The notes beneath the pieces are model-generated. The model had not been told where the DNA came from and ran no database searches. It saw only the letters and a list, made by a program, of their open reading frames with translations. Position numbers and translations under genes: made by a program. Positions 37,019-47,603 of a DNA stretch of 47,780 nucleotides are shown piece by piece (the stretch's first letter is position 1; each line of letters begins with the position of its first letter). Source of the stretch: Gallionella sp. (GTDB lineage Bacteria; Pseudomonadota; Gammaproteobacteria; Burkholderiales; Gallionellaceae); NCBI GenBank assembly GCA_022340615.1, contig JAJDNO010000001.1:1-47780 (forward strand), written 5' to 3'.

Positions 37019-38058
37019 TGCGCTACGCCGCAATGCTGGCACTGCTCGCGATCGCGCTGCCGGCGGAAGCCAGTTCGAACTGGGAACGCCTCTGGTTGAA
37101 CGCGGACCAGCGAGGCGAAAAACTGCTGCAGCATGGCGATGCAGGCGCTGCCGCGAGGGTATACAGGGACCCGCGGCGCCGAGCCTATGCCGAAATCAAA
37201 GCCGGCGATTACCAGCTGGCGGCCAGCGAGCTGGGCAAGCTGCACGACAGCGATTCCGACTACAACCGGGGCAACGCGCTCGCGAAGATTGGCGACCTGA
37301 AAGGCGCGCTCGATGCGTACGATGCCGCGCTCAAGCGCGATCCGAAAAATCATGACGCGCAACATAACCGCGACCTGGTCGAGAAGGCACTGCAGCAGCA
37401 ACAACAGAACAAGCAGCAGAATGGAAAACAACAGGACAACAAGTCCGGCGGCAAGCAGGGATCCAATTCGGGCGGGCAAGACAGCCAGTCCGGCAAGAAT
37501 ACAAACGGCGCGAATGGCAAAAGCGGACAGCAGTCAGCCGGAAAAAATTCTGCATCGTCCGGAAAATCCGGCGGCAAGCCTTCGGGCGGAAATTCTCCCA
37601 GACAACAAAATGCCCAGTCGGGCGCGAATGAAAAACCGGGTGCAAATGAAAAACCGGGTGCCAACGGAAATCAGGCACAGCAGAATCCGCAAAACAATCC
37701 GGGGCAACAGGGCAGCGATGCAAACGCCGCTGCGCAGTCCGGACAGGGCCGCAACGGCGAGACTGAAGCCGGCCGGCAGCAGGCCGCAAAACCCGGCAAC
37801 TCATCCGCGAACGGCCAGTCCGCTGACGAAGCGGCACAGGCCAGGAAGGATGCGGAAGCCGGCCTCGCGGCAGACAAATCCGGCATGACCGGAAACCGGA
37901 TCGCCAACGCGACTCCCGCGAACCAGACGACGCCGTTGAGCGAACAGCAGTTGTCTAAGGAACAATGGCTGCGCAACATACCGGACGACCCCGGCGGGCT
38001 GCTCAGGCGCAAATTCATGATCGAGTACATGTTGAGACAACAGAAGGCACAGCAATGA
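37018..38058 (+). CDS. TPR-containing BatC-like protein with low-complexity tail
   Basis: 346 aa. A signal peptide (AAMLALLAIALPAEA) is followed by TPR-like repeats (~20-120; GDYQLAASELGKLHDSDSDYNRGNALAKIGDLKGALDAYDAAL). Residues ~125-290 are Gln/Asn/Gly/Ser/Lys-rich, including the near-repeat GANEKPGANEKPGANG. The C-terminal ~45 residues (SEQQLSKEQWLRNIPDDPGGLLRRKFMIEYML) are a conserved BatB/BatC motif. It likely binds the VWA proteins in the periplasm. Overlaps the BatD start. Confidence 0.9.
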   Translation: MRYAAMLALLAIALPAEASSNWERLWLNADQRGEKLLQHGDAGAAARVYRDPRRRAYAEIKAGDYQLAASELGKLHDSDSDYNRGNALAKIGDLKGALDAYDAALKRDPKNHDAQHNRDLVEKALQQQQQNKQQNGKQQDNKSGGKQGSNSGGQDSQSGKNTNGANGKSGQQSAGKNSASSGKSGGKPSGGNSPRQQNAQSGANEKPGANEKPGANGNQAQQNPQNNPGQQGSDANAAAQSGQGRNGETEAGRQQAAKPGNSSANGQSADEAAQARKDAEAGLAADKSGMTGNRIANATPANQTTPLSEQQLSKEQWLRNIPDDPGGLLRRKFMIEYMLRQQKAQQ

Positions 38059-39824
38059 ACAACATCAATCGCATCTTCCTTGCACTGGTCTTTACAACCT
38101 TCGCGCTGCCCGCGCTGGCATCCGTCACCGCCTCGCTGGACCAGGATCATGTCGCATCAGGGCAGACCGTGCAGCTGCAGCTTCAGCATGACGGCACCAC
38201 CGACAGCCAGCCCGATCTCGGTCCGCTGCGCAACGATTTCGACGTGCTCGGCAGCAGCAGCGGCTCGAACGTGCAGATCATCAACGGTCACATGTCCTCG
38301 CAGACCCAGGTCACCGTGCTGCTGTCGCCCAAGCACGACGGCAAGATCCTGATACCGCCTCTGCAATGGGACGGCCAGCAGACCGCGGCACTGGAGCTCA
38401 CGGTGGGCGGCCCATCAACCGGCCAGAGCAGGCAAACATCCGGCGACGCTTCGTCGCATATATTCCTGACGACAACGCTGGACCAGAAGCAACCCTATGT
38501 GCAGGCCGCCGACGTGCTGACGGTGCGGCTCTATGCGGACCAGCCCATCTTCCGGGCCAGTCTGGACCTGCCCGCCAGCAGCGATGTGCTGGTCAAGCAG
38601 ATCGGCAAGGACAAGCAATCCACCGAGTTGCGCAATGGCCACAGCTACCAGGTAGTCGAGCGCAAATACCTGCTGTTCCCGCAGCGCAGCGGCTCGCTCA
38701 GACTTGACGGGCCGGTGCTCGACGCTCAGGTGCAGGCCACCGGCAGCAATAACCCGTTCGGCAACGACCCGGCGTTCGGCAACATCTTCGGGCAAATGCC
38801 GCTGGCGGGAATGCTGAATGCGACACGCCCGATACGCCTGCATGGCAAGACCATCATGCTGAACGTGCTGAAGCGCCCCGCCGCTGCGACCGGCGCAAAC
38901 TGGCTGCCTGCACAGAATGTCACGCTGCAGGAAACCTGGCGCCCGGATTCGGGTGCGATCCACGTCGGCGATCCGGTCACGCGCCATCTGCAACTGACCG
39001 CGCTCGGACTCACCGGCGCGCAATTGCCCGACCTTGGCTCGCTGATGCAGGTGCCGGACGGCATCAAGACCTATCCCGACCAGTCCACTGCCAAAGATGC
39101 GATACAGGGCGATACCGTGCTCGGCACTCGCGACCAGGATATCGCGCTGATCGCGTCCCGGCCGGGCCGCTTCGAACTGCCCGAAGTGAAACTGAACTGG
39201 TGGGACACGGTGCACAACGTCCAGCATGTTGTCACGCTGCCCGCACGAGTTCTCGACATCCTCCCCGCTGCCGGCGGCAGCACAGCGCCCCCGCCTCCGC
39301 AAACTGCTGCAGCACCGGCCCCGCCCAGCCAGGGCGCAACGACCGGTACGCCGATACAGGTTCATTTTGGACAGGGCGCAGAATCACGTCCGTGGATCTG
39401 GCTCAGCGCGGCGCTGGCGCTGCTCTGGGTCGGCACGCTATTCGGATGGTGGTACACACGACGGCGTGCGCAGCCGGCGCAGCCTGAAAAGACCGGCGAA
39501 CCGGCACCTGCAGCCGCGCCCGGCCGGGCCAGCGCATTCAAGGCATTCAAGCACGCCTGTCTGAACAACGACCCACATGCCGCGCGCAAGAATCTGCTGG
39601 CCTGGGCTGTTGCGGCGTGGCCGGACAACCCGCCGGCCGGATTGAACGAGTTGTCGCGCCGGGTCGGCGGCCCGGCATTGATGGAGGCGCTGAGGCAGCT
39701 AGACCGCGCCTGTTATATGGATGAAAGCTGGCACGGATCATACCTTGCCAAATTGCTGTCTTCACCCCCCGAACAGTCAGGTCCGCCGGAAAGCAGGGAG
39801 CCGTTGCCTGAGCTGTATTCATAG
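38055..39824 (+). CDS. BatD-family protein
   Basis: 589 aa. A signal peptide (RIFLALVFTTFALPALA) precedes several Ig-like beta-sandwich domains (SVTASLDQDHVASGQTVQLQLQHDG...; TRDQDIALIASRPGRFELPEVKLNWWD). A single C-terminal helix (WIWLSAALALLWVGTLFGWWYT, ~460-482) and a cytoplasmic tail follow. Last gene of the Bat operon (aerotolerance operon first described in Bacteroides). Role here probably envelope integrity or stress; not proved in betaproteobacteria. Confidence 0.93.
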   Translation: MNNINRIFLALVFTTFALPALASVTASLDQDHVASGQTVQLQLQHDGTTDSQPDLGPLRNDFDVLGSSSGSNVQIINGHMSSQTQVTVLLSPKHDGKILIPPLQWDGQQTAALELTVGGPSTGQSRQTSGDASSHIFLTTTLDQKQPYVQAADVLTVRLYADQPIFRASLDLPASSDVLVKQIGKDKQSTELRNGHSYQVVERKYLLFPQRSGSLRLDGPVLDAQVQATGSNNPFGNDPAFGNIFGQMPLAGMLNATRPIRLHGKTIMLNVLKRPAAATGANWLPAQNVTLQETWRPDSGAIHVGDPVTRHLQLTALGLTGAQLPDLGSLMQVPDGIKTYPDQSTAKDAIQGDTVLGTRDQDIALIASRPGRFELPEVKLNWWDTVHNVQHVVTLPARVLDILPAAGGSTAPPPPQTAAAPAPPSQGATTGTPIQVHFGQGAESRPWIWLSAALALLWVGTLFGWWYTRRRAQPAQPEKTGEPAPAAAPGRASAFKAFKHACLNNDPHAARKNLLAWAVAAWPDNPPAGLNELSRRVGGPALMEALRQLDRACYMDESWHGSYLAKLLSSPPEQSGPPESREPLPELYS

Positions 39825-39949
39825 CAGCCGATCGGGATCGCGCAGATAAATCCGCAGCGATCGCGTGCAAGCGGCGTTAAGATATCTGTACGCGTTGTGC
39901 GACAGGATCGCAAGAGAACCATAACCCAACATCTCCAGCGGGGGTCGGC

Positions 39950-40468
39950 ATGTTCAATCAAATCAGATCGACGCTTTTACTGAAAGCCTGTGCATCTGCC
40001 GTGCTGCTGTCGCTCGTCGCGGTCCATGCGGCGCATGCCGACACCATCGTGTACAAATATACCGGCCCGAACGGCGTGACGGTGTATTCCCAGGTGCTGC
40101 CGGAAAATCACCCGCCCGGCGAGGTGACCACGATCACCATCAAATCATTGCCGGTCGAACAGCAACGCGCCGCGCTCAGGATGCTGGATGCGATGCAGCG
40201 CGAAACCGATACCCGCATCGAAAAGCAACGATCGAAACTTGACGAGGCGGACCGGAACATCAATGACGCGATCAGCAAGCTGCAACATGCGGAAGCGGGG
40301 CTGCAAAGCGGGTCGGTGCCCACCGGTGCAGACCGGATCGGCAAGGTCGGCGGCGGAACCCGGTTGCGTGAATCCTACTTCCAGCGCGTGGAAAAACTGC
40401 AGCGCGCGGTGGACAAGGCCAAACTCGAACTGGAACAGGCATACCGCCAGCGCAACAATCTGCGTTAA
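39950..40468 (+). CDS. Secreted DUF4124-domain protein with coiled coil
   Basis: 172 aa. Signal peptide (ASAVLLSLVAVHAAHA^DT), then a DUF4124 motif (TIVYKYTGPNGVTVYSQVLPENH), and a charged helix-rich remainder (ALRMLDAMQRETDTRIEKQRSKLDEADRNI...). The family is common in betaproteobacteria and has no known function. GGGGG 5 nt before the ATG. A separate transcript, lying between BatD (125 bp) and glk. Confidence 0.85.
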   Translation: MFNQIRSTLLLKACASAVLLSLVAVHAAHADTIVYKYTGPNGVTVYSQVLPENHPPGEVTTITIKSLPVEQQRAALRMLDAMQRETDTRIEKQRSKLDEADRNINDAISKLQHAEAGLQSGSVPTGADRIGKVGGGTRLRESYFQRVEKLQRAVDKAKLELEQAYRQRNNLR

Positions 40469-40547
40469 CTGCGATACCGTTTCGGTAAAGTACAATCAGT
40501 ACCGGCAATGTGGACCATTTGCCTGTGCAACCTCGTAAGGAAATATG

Positions 40548-41537
40548 ATGTCGATCTCTTTGGCGGACACTTATCCCAGGCTCGTGGGCGATATAGGCGG
40601 AACCAACGCCCGTTTCGCGATGCAGTTGTCCGGCGAAACACCGATCTCCGAACCGGTTGCGCTGCATTGCCGTGATTTCTCCGGTCCGGCCGAGGCGATC
40701 CTGCATTATCTCGAGCTGACCGGACTGCCCAAACCACGCTGGGCCGGATTGGCGATCGCGACTGCGATTTCGGGCGACATGCTGGCGATGACCAACAGCG
40801 GCTGGAAATTTTCCATCAGCGAAACACGCAACAGGATTGCGCTGACCCACCTGCGCATGCTCAACGATTTCACCGCGCTGGCGCTCGCGCTGCCGCAATT
40901 CGGACCCAATGATCTGGCCCAGATCGGAAAGGGAAAAGCACTGGCCGGGAAATCGATCGGCCTGATCGGTCCCGGAACCGGACTGGGCGTTTCCGGACTG
41001 ATCCCGTCCGAGCACGGCTACAGCCCGATCGAGGGCGAAGGCGGTCATGCGACCCTGCCTGCGTTCAATGCCCGCGAGGCGGAACTGATCGCGCGTGCAA
41101 GAAAAAAATTCCCGCATGTGTCTGCAGAGCGGCTGATCTCAGGCCCCGGACTTGAACTGCTCTACGAAGTGATTGCAGAATCCAACGGGGCAGCGAACGA
41201 AAAACTTCCAGCCGACGAAATCAGCCGGCGCGGCGTAGCGGGCAGTTGCCCGGTCTGCAGGGAAACGATGGACACCTTCTGCGCGATGCTGGGAACCGTC
41301 GCGGCCGATGTCGCATTGGTGCTCGGCGCGCGCGGCGGCGTCTACATCGGAGGCGGCATCATTCCGAGACTCGGTGATTATTTCGCCGCATCGCCTTTTC
41401 GCAAGCGTTTTGAGGAAAAGGGAAGGTTCAGCTCCTATCTTGCGCAGATTCCAACCTGGGTGATCCTCGCGCCCTGGCCGGGCCTGATCGGAGCAGCCAA
41501 CGCGCTGAACGAAGATGCCCAGAACATGATTTCCTGA
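40548..41537 (+). CDS. glk: Glucokinase
   Basis: 329 aa, about the usual length for the bacterial glucokinase family. ATP-dependent phosphorylation of glucose. Motifs: GDIGGTNARFA (phosphate 1), LNDFTALALALP with the catalytic Asp, LIGPGTGLGVSG (phosphate 2), EGEGGHATLPA, and VYIGGGIIPRLGDYF. AAGG is 4 nt from ATG 40545 and 7 nt from ATG 40548, so the latter is chosen. With the GH15 enzyme and pfk in the same window, it supports a glucose or glycogen degradation path. Confidence 0.95.
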   Translation: MSISLADTYPRLVGDIGGTNARFAMQLSGETPISEPVALHCRDFSGPAEAILHYLELTGLPKPRWAGLAIATAISGDMLAMTNSGWKFSISETRNRIALTHLRMLNDFTALALALPQFGPNDLAQIGKGKALAGKSIGLIGPGTGLGVSGLIPSEHGYSPIEGEGGHATLPAFNAREAELIARARKKFPHVSAERLISGPGLELLYEVIAESNGAANEKLPADEISRRGVAGSCPVCRETMDTFCAMLGTVAADVALVLGARGGVYIGGGIIPRLGDYFAASPFRKRFEEKGRFSSYLAQIPTWVILAPWPGLIGAANALNEDAQNMIS

Positions 41538-41693
41538 TCGGCAGTTATCGGCCAATAACGGAAAGCCGCAACCGGCCGATTTTCGGCAGGTAAATCGGCA
41601 CATGGAGTCCGATTTTGTTCCAAAACTGCTCTTCGAAAATTTACCTTGCTGCCGAGTAGCCTCGCATCAAATGGCTAAAAAGTGTACGATGGC

Positions 41694-41978
41694 ATGACTG
41701 CTATATCGGTACACGGCAACAGACTCATGAATGTAATACTGCAATACATGAAAATGAATGGTGAGAAGTTTGATCAGGAGATTGCAATTGCTACTGGAAT
41801 CCCGCTTGCTTCAGTGCGTTTGCAATTGGCTGAGCTTACAGCTACGAATGAAATTGTGGCATGCCAATCCATCAGGTTTAACAAGGGCAAGAAATCCGAG
41901 GGGACAATTTACAGGATAGCCGGCTATTCGCCACCAGCATCACCAGGCAGAAAACCGAATAAACCGAAACAAGCCTAG
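41694..41978 (+). CDS. Small winged-helix DNA-binding protein
   Basis: About 94 aa (ATG 41694; ATG 41727 also possible). Helix-turn-helix pattern EKFDQEIAIATGIPLASVRLQLAELTATNEIV, a wing (CQSIRFNKGKKSEGTIYRIAGY), and a basic tail PPASPGRKPNKPKQA. Resembles uncharacterised small winged-helix proteins of betaproteobacteria. No clear ribosome-binding site. GTGTAC (41682-41687) and GTACAC (41709-41714) flank the start and could be an autoregulatory site. Targets unknown. Confidence 0.75.
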   Translation: MTAISVHGNRLMNVILQYMKMNGEKFDQEIAIATGIPLASVRLQLAELTATNEIVACQSIRFNKGKKSEGTIYRIAGYSPPASPGRKPNKPKQA

Positions 41979-42027
41979 TTCTGCTCGCTGCTTGGCCGGC
42001 AGATGAAGCGAATCCCGGAAATTCCCG

Positions 42028-43083
42028 CTAGACCTGCGTCCCCAGCTTCTTGGCCAGAGCCACCAATTCCGGCCCGTTGTCGAGCCCGTCGATGAATCGC
42101 CCGGGTATGCCTTCCAGCCCGACCTGCGCACCCACAAGCGCTCCCGTCAGCGTGGCACGCGAAATATTCTGCCCGCCACCGTTCAGTGCATGCAGGACGG
42201 CCGATTCAAAATCATCCGCAAAGCGGGACGCAAGGTAATAGGCTGCAGGAAGCTGGTGGTAAATCGCGCATGGCATACCGTAAACGATCGAGACCTTCCA
42301 TGCCGGTTCAATCCTGATATCCGGGTCGATGGCAGCCAGGGCGGCATAATGCGGGGTCAGAAGCGCATCAGGGGAAGAGAATCGTCCGGCGCGCGGCGGA
42401 TCGGGATCGCCCGGGCGTGGTGCCGAAAATTGTGTTCCAGTGACTGCATGAAACGGCAGTTCGTTGCTGTGGACCAGGCTCATGAGCTTTTCAGAAATCG
42501 CGGGCGTCAATTTCTCTCCCGCCACCAGCTGCGACAGAACCAGATTGTAGGCCGTACTCATCGCGATGATCGCTTCATCGGCTTGCGTCAGGCGGCAATT
42601 GGATGAAATGGCCTCGGCCGCCTTTTTGGGACTTTTCGCGTAACGCGCCGCCAGCACGATTGCGCGCTCCGCCGACTCGGACGTATCTGCATGTCCTCCC
42701 GTTTCGCTCCATGATTTTTTCTGTTCCACGCGCCGGCGGTAGGCTTCGCGGATCGACTGGTCGGTGTAGCCACCCGGTCCGTACACGGGTTCGCCATTCA
42801 GAAAGGGAAACAGCTCTTCGTCCAGTCGACGCGTGAAATCGTCTTCACGGTATTCGCCCAGCTCGGTTACCGAGCGCAGCAGCATGACAAGAATCAGGCC
42901 GGTCTGCGAGCGTTCTCCCGCCTTCATCCCGCCGTGGTATCGATCCGGTTTCGGTGTCGTATAGCCGGTGATCCATTCACCATAATCACGGCGCATCTCT
43001 GAAATATCGTAATACCAATGGCATCCCAGACCAAGTGCATCACCGATCAGGGCTCCCATAATCGCTCCCGCTGCTCGATCCAT
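42028..43083 (-). CDS. ADP-ribosylglycohydrolase-fold protein lacking the usual metal ligands
   Basis: 351 aa. Overall pattern is DraG/ADP-ribosylglycohydrolase: GALIGDALGLG near the N-terminus (11-20), a long helical bundle, and ALNGGGQNISRATLTGALVGA near the C-terminus. In active enzymes the first ligand set reads TDDT; here the matching position reads GERSQTG (56-62). The second set GGDTD is GGQNI (303-307). Metal-dependent hydrolysis of ADP-ribose bonds is thus doubtful; substrate unknown. Start at 43083 rather than TTG 43107 because GGGAG lies 6 nt before it. Convergent with the winged-helix gene. Confidence 0.8.
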   Translation of the reverse strand: MDRAAGAIMGALIGDALGLGCHWYYDISEMRRDYGEWITGYTTPKPDRYHGGMKAGERSQTGLILVMLLRSVTELGEYREDDFTRRLDEELFPFLNGEPVYGPGGYTDQSIREAYRRRVEQKKSWSETGGHADTSESAERAIVLAARYAKSPKKAAEAISSNCRLTQADEAIIAMSTAYNLVLSQLVAGEKLTPAISEKLMSLVHSNELPFHAVTGTQFSAPRPGDPDPPRAGRFSSPDALLTPHYAALAAIDPDIRIEPAWKVSIVYGMPCAIYHQLPAAYYLASRFADDFESAVLHALNGGGQNISRATLTGALVGAQVGLEGIPGRFIDGLDNGPELVALAKKLGTQV

Positions 43084-43426
43084 ATCAATCTCCCGACTAT
43101 GATTCAATATTCCAGATCAGCTGTGATTCGCAATCATCCTGATCATGCTTTCAGAAACTGGCGCAGGCATAAAAACCGGCCGTGCTCTGCAACATGGACA
43201 GGCAAGTTGGTATTGAAAACAGCCAGCCGCGTTTCTCAAGTATAGATCACGGGTTTAAATCTTCGGTTCCCTGACCGAGAATATCGCTTTCGCACGGGCT
43301 TCCACTTAACCGGATATAAAGGGCAACCAATTAAGATTCCCAGAAAATGATTTCCTGAACGGTGATTCAATCCGGGCATCTTTGCGCTTGCATTCATATC
43401 GTTACATCATCGATACAATTTTCCCG

Positions 43427-43456
43427 TTGACTGATCTTCCAGGATGTCGATAGGAT
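43427..43456 (+). promoter_or_regulatory. Possible promoter of the lipoprotein gene; rest of 43084-43515 gap empty
   Basis: TTGACT (43427-43432), 18 nt, TAGGAT (43451-43456): 5/6 and 4/6 matches. Start would be near 43463, about 50 nt before the GTG start. The rest of the 432-bp gap is A/T-rich with no gene or RNA family that I can support. Confidence 0.4.
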
Positions 43457-43515
43457 TTCAATCAGAAGCACGGTTGCCGATCCACAAATCGAACATTGCT
43501 CAGGAGGAATCTATC

Positions 43516-44640
43516 GTGAACTTCAGGAACAGATATCTCATTGCCGCCCAGACGCTGGGCGCTGCTTTAATCGTCGCGATCCTGGTCGCGGCTTGCGGAG
43601 GCGGCAGCTCACCTTCAGGATTTACCCAATCCTATATTTCTTCAGCCGGCGCCGGCGATGTATTGCAGTTCAGCATCGATACCGCAAACATGACCTATTC
43701 CTTCAAGGTCGAAGAAACCAGCTACGCGGCTTCTTACGTCGCGGCGGGCTTCACGGCATCCGAATCCAGTACCGGCACGCTGACCCTCAGGTATGCGATC
43801 GGCAGCTATAAACTATCCGCGTCGGCAGACGGATTCATACTGGGCGGCGAAGTGTACCCGCTGCAAAACGGCTTGTTCGTCGGCCACGTGCTAATTTCGC
43901 CGATCGGCGGCGCTACCGTAAATATACCGGTGTTCGGCGTGCCGAATCCGATCACCAACGTCGCCGCACTTGCCGCAACCTACAATTACCAGGGTTTTGC
44001 CTGTGACAGCAGGTCAGGCGGCGTGGTCGACGGATCCATCGTATGCGCATCGCGTACCGGCACAATCAAGGTTGATTCCACCGGAAATTTCAGTACCTGC
44101 AGGGATGGCAACCTTGGCGCAACATCAGCACCAAGCTGCACCAAGATCGGCGGCGGTACCGCATCTGCTACCTTAACCGGTACCCTTGCAGCTGTTACGG
44201 GCAAGCCCGGCGTTTTCGACTTCAAGACTACTGATGGTTATCACAGAGGGTGGTTCTTTGCATTCAGCACGGGCGGGCAGAATGTTGCGGTAATCGACCA
44301 CGACGATAACAGCACACCTTCAATCTTCGGATTTGGTCATACCGTTGCCGTATCGCAAACCAGCGTGAAATCCGGGGATATCAACGGCAAATATTTCATC
44401 AAGAACAATATCGGTGAAAAGCATTTACTGACCATTATCGGAAACACTTTCAGCGACACTTTCATCCCGGGTTCGGCTGGTACATTGCAATTTGACAAGC
44501 CGTGGACCGGACTCGTCACGTATCAATATAATAATAATGTTGGTGCTGTTTCGGGAGTCGCCGATATCGCAACCGCGGGTTCTTTCACCTACAACAGCAA
44601 CACCTACCCATTCCTGTTTGGCGTGGGACTGAAGTACTAG
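43516..44640 (+). CDS. Hypothetical lipoprotein
   Basis: 374 aa. Starts at GTG 43516, which has AGGAGG 8 nt upstream. Lipobox VAAC (Cys27) followed by GGGSSPSG linker. The mature part is Gly/Ser/Thr-rich beta sequence (GTLTLRYAIGSYKLSASADGF; GTASATLTGTLAAVTGKPGVFDFKTTDG) of unknown family, similar in style to uncharacterised surface lipoproteins of beta- and gammaproteobacteria. Cys residues (CDSRSGG, CASRTG, CRDGN, CTKIG) may form disulfides. Function unknown. Confidence 0.75.
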   Translation: MNFRNRYLIAAQTLGAALIVAILVAACGGGSSPSGFTQSYISSAGAGDVLQFSIDTANMTYSFKVEETSYAASYVAAGFTASESSTGTLTLRYAIGSYKLSASADGFILGGEVYPLQNGLFVGHVLISPIGGATVNIPVFGVPNPITNVAALAATYNYQGFACDSRSGGVVDGSIVCASRTGTIKVDSTGNFSTCRDGNLGATSAPSCTKIGGGTASATLTGTLAAVTGKPGVFDFKTTDGYHRGWFFAFSTGGQNVAVIDHDDNSTPSIFGFGHTVAVSQTSVKSGDINGKYFIKNNIGEKHLLTIIGNTFSDTFIPGSAGTLQFDKPWTGLVTYQYNNNVGAVSGVADIATAGSFTYNSNTYPFLFGVGLKY

Positions 44641-44670
44641 AGCGGTCGCTTGCCGTTGCGCTGCATCAAA

Positions 44671-44699
44671 AAAATACCCCGGTTGAACCGGGGTATTTT
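44671..44699. terminator. Bidirectional intrinsic terminator between the lipoprotein gene and tRNA-Ser
   Basis: A 13-bp stem (44671-44683 with 44687-44699, core ACCCCGGT/ACCGGGGT) with A-run before and U-run after, so it can serve the lipoprotein gene on the plus strand and tRNA-Ser on the minus strand. Loop TGA. Confidence 0.8.
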
Positions 44700-44702
44700 A
44701 TT

Positions 44703-44793
<91 letters not shown>

Positions 44794-44843
44794 GGAAGGC
44801 GCGCATTCTACCAGCAACCGTCGATTTGGTGCAGAATGATCGA

Positions 44844-46232
44844 ATGCAGAACCCGACTCGATACGTGCAAACCATAATTGCCAGCCTGCTTCTGCTGCTG
44901 CCAGGCTGCGATCCGCAGATTCCGCCGTGGAATGCCGGCAAGCTGGTGGTGATCGTTCCTGAGGCCGATCTCTGGCCCGAGTCGGAGTTTCAGCGCGAAA
45001 TGGCACGAATGTTCGCAGAACGATTGAATATGTCGCTGGAATTGATCCCGCTGGCGCAAACCGAAATACCCGACGCGCTGCGCAATCACTTCGCACACTT
45101 TGCCGCCGTCCCGTTTCGCAAGGAGAGCAACCCCGCCGGGCTGAAATTTGGCCCCGCCTACCAGAGTGTGCGCGAGGTGCTGGTCTGCAACAAGGACACG
45201 CCGCGCATCAAGACCCTTTCGGATCTGAAAGGCAAGGAGGTGATGGTTGCGGCCGGTTCCGCCCACGAGGCGGCGCTGCGCGAGGCACAGCGGATGGATC
45301 CCTCACTGCAATGGAATACCGAGCGAGACCTGACCACCCAGGACCTGCTGGCCGAGGTCGGCGACGGCAGTCTGGATTGTGCGGCGGCCAATGAATTGCA
45401 GTTTGCCGATGCGCGCAACTATCATCCCGATCTGGTCGATGAACTCGACATCGTTCCGCCGTCGGATCTGGCCTGGGCATTCCCGGGAAATGCCGATTCC
45501 GCGCTGCTCACCAAAGTGCAGGAATTTTTTACGGATATCCAGCAGGACGGCACCCTGCACCGCCTGCTGGATCGCTATTACGGCCACAGCAATCGCCTCA
45601 ACAAACTGGATGCAGCCGCCTTCATCACGCGGACGAGGAGCGTGCTGCCGCACTATCGACACCTTTTCGATGAAGCCGCGACGCTGACCGGAATCGACTG
45701 GAGATTGCTCGCCGCACTTTCCTACCAGGAATCGCAGTGGGATCCACTCGCCACTTCGTATACCAATGTGCGCGGCATGATGATGCTGACTGGCGATACC
45801 GCAGACCAGATGAAGGTGAGCAATCGCCTGAACCCGAAAGAGAGCATCATTGCCGGCGCAAAATATCTGCAGTTGCTGAAAGAGCAGCTGCCCCGGCGCA
45901 TCCGCGAGCCCGATCGCACCTGGCTGGCATTGGCTGCCTACAACCAGGGTTCCAGTCACCTCGAAGATGCGCGCATCCTGACCAGGCGCGCCGGAATGAA
46001 CCCGGACAGCTGGGCGGACGTGAAGCGATGGATGCCGCTGCTGAGCCGGCCGAAGTATTACAAAAAAGTGAAGCACGGCTATGCGCGCGGCGGCGAGGCG
46101 GTGATACTGGTCGAAAGCATCCGCAGCTACTATGAGATGCTGAAACGGCTGGAACCCGAGAAGACAGAAACGGCGCCGGAAGTTACCTATCAACTGGTCG
46201 CACCGATGTCGATGCAACGGTTGCTGCCCTGA
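44844..46232 (+). CDS. Membrane-bound lytic transglycosylase MltF-like lipoprotein
   Basis: 462 aa. Lipobox LPGC (Cys22) from the ATG at 44844. An N-terminal SBP_bac_3-like domain (~30-255, KLVVIVPEADLWPE...VMVAAGSAHEAALREAQ) is followed by a transglycosylase domain (SLT) with the catalytic Glu in SYQESQWDP (Glu296), then GMMMLTGDTADQM and LAAYNQGSSHLEDA. It cleaves glycan strands of peptidoglycan, making 1,6-anhydro ends, and may be regulated by peptides bound in the first domain. In outer membrane, facing the periplasm. Convergent with serS. Confidence 0.92.
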   Translation: MQNPTRYVQTIIASLLLLLPGCDPQIPPWNAGKLVVIVPEADLWPESEFQREMARMFAERLNMSLELIPLAQTEIPDALRNHFAHFAAVPFRKESNPAGLKFGPAYQSVREVLVCNKDTPRIKTLSDLKGKEVMVAAGSAHEAALREAQRMDPSLQWNTERDLTTQDLLAEVGDGSLDCAAANELQFADARNYHPDLVDELDIVPPSDLAWAFPGNADSALLTKVQEFFTDIQQDGTLHRLLDRYYGHSNRLNKLDAAAFITRTRSVLPHYRHLFDEAATLTGIDWRLLAALSYQESQWDPLATSYTNVRGMMMLTGDTADQMKVSNRLNPKESIIAGAKYLQLLKEQLPRRIREPDRTWLALAAYNQGSSHLEDARILTRRAGMNPDSWADVKRWMPLLSRPKYYKKVKHGYARGGEAVILVESIRSYYEMLKRLEPEKTETAPEVTYQLVAPMSMQRLLP

Positions 46233-46286
46233 ATCGGCCTTCCCTACATTCTCACGCCCCGAGGTGATTCAGGGCTCGCAAACGTT

Positions 46287-47603
<1,317 letters not shown>

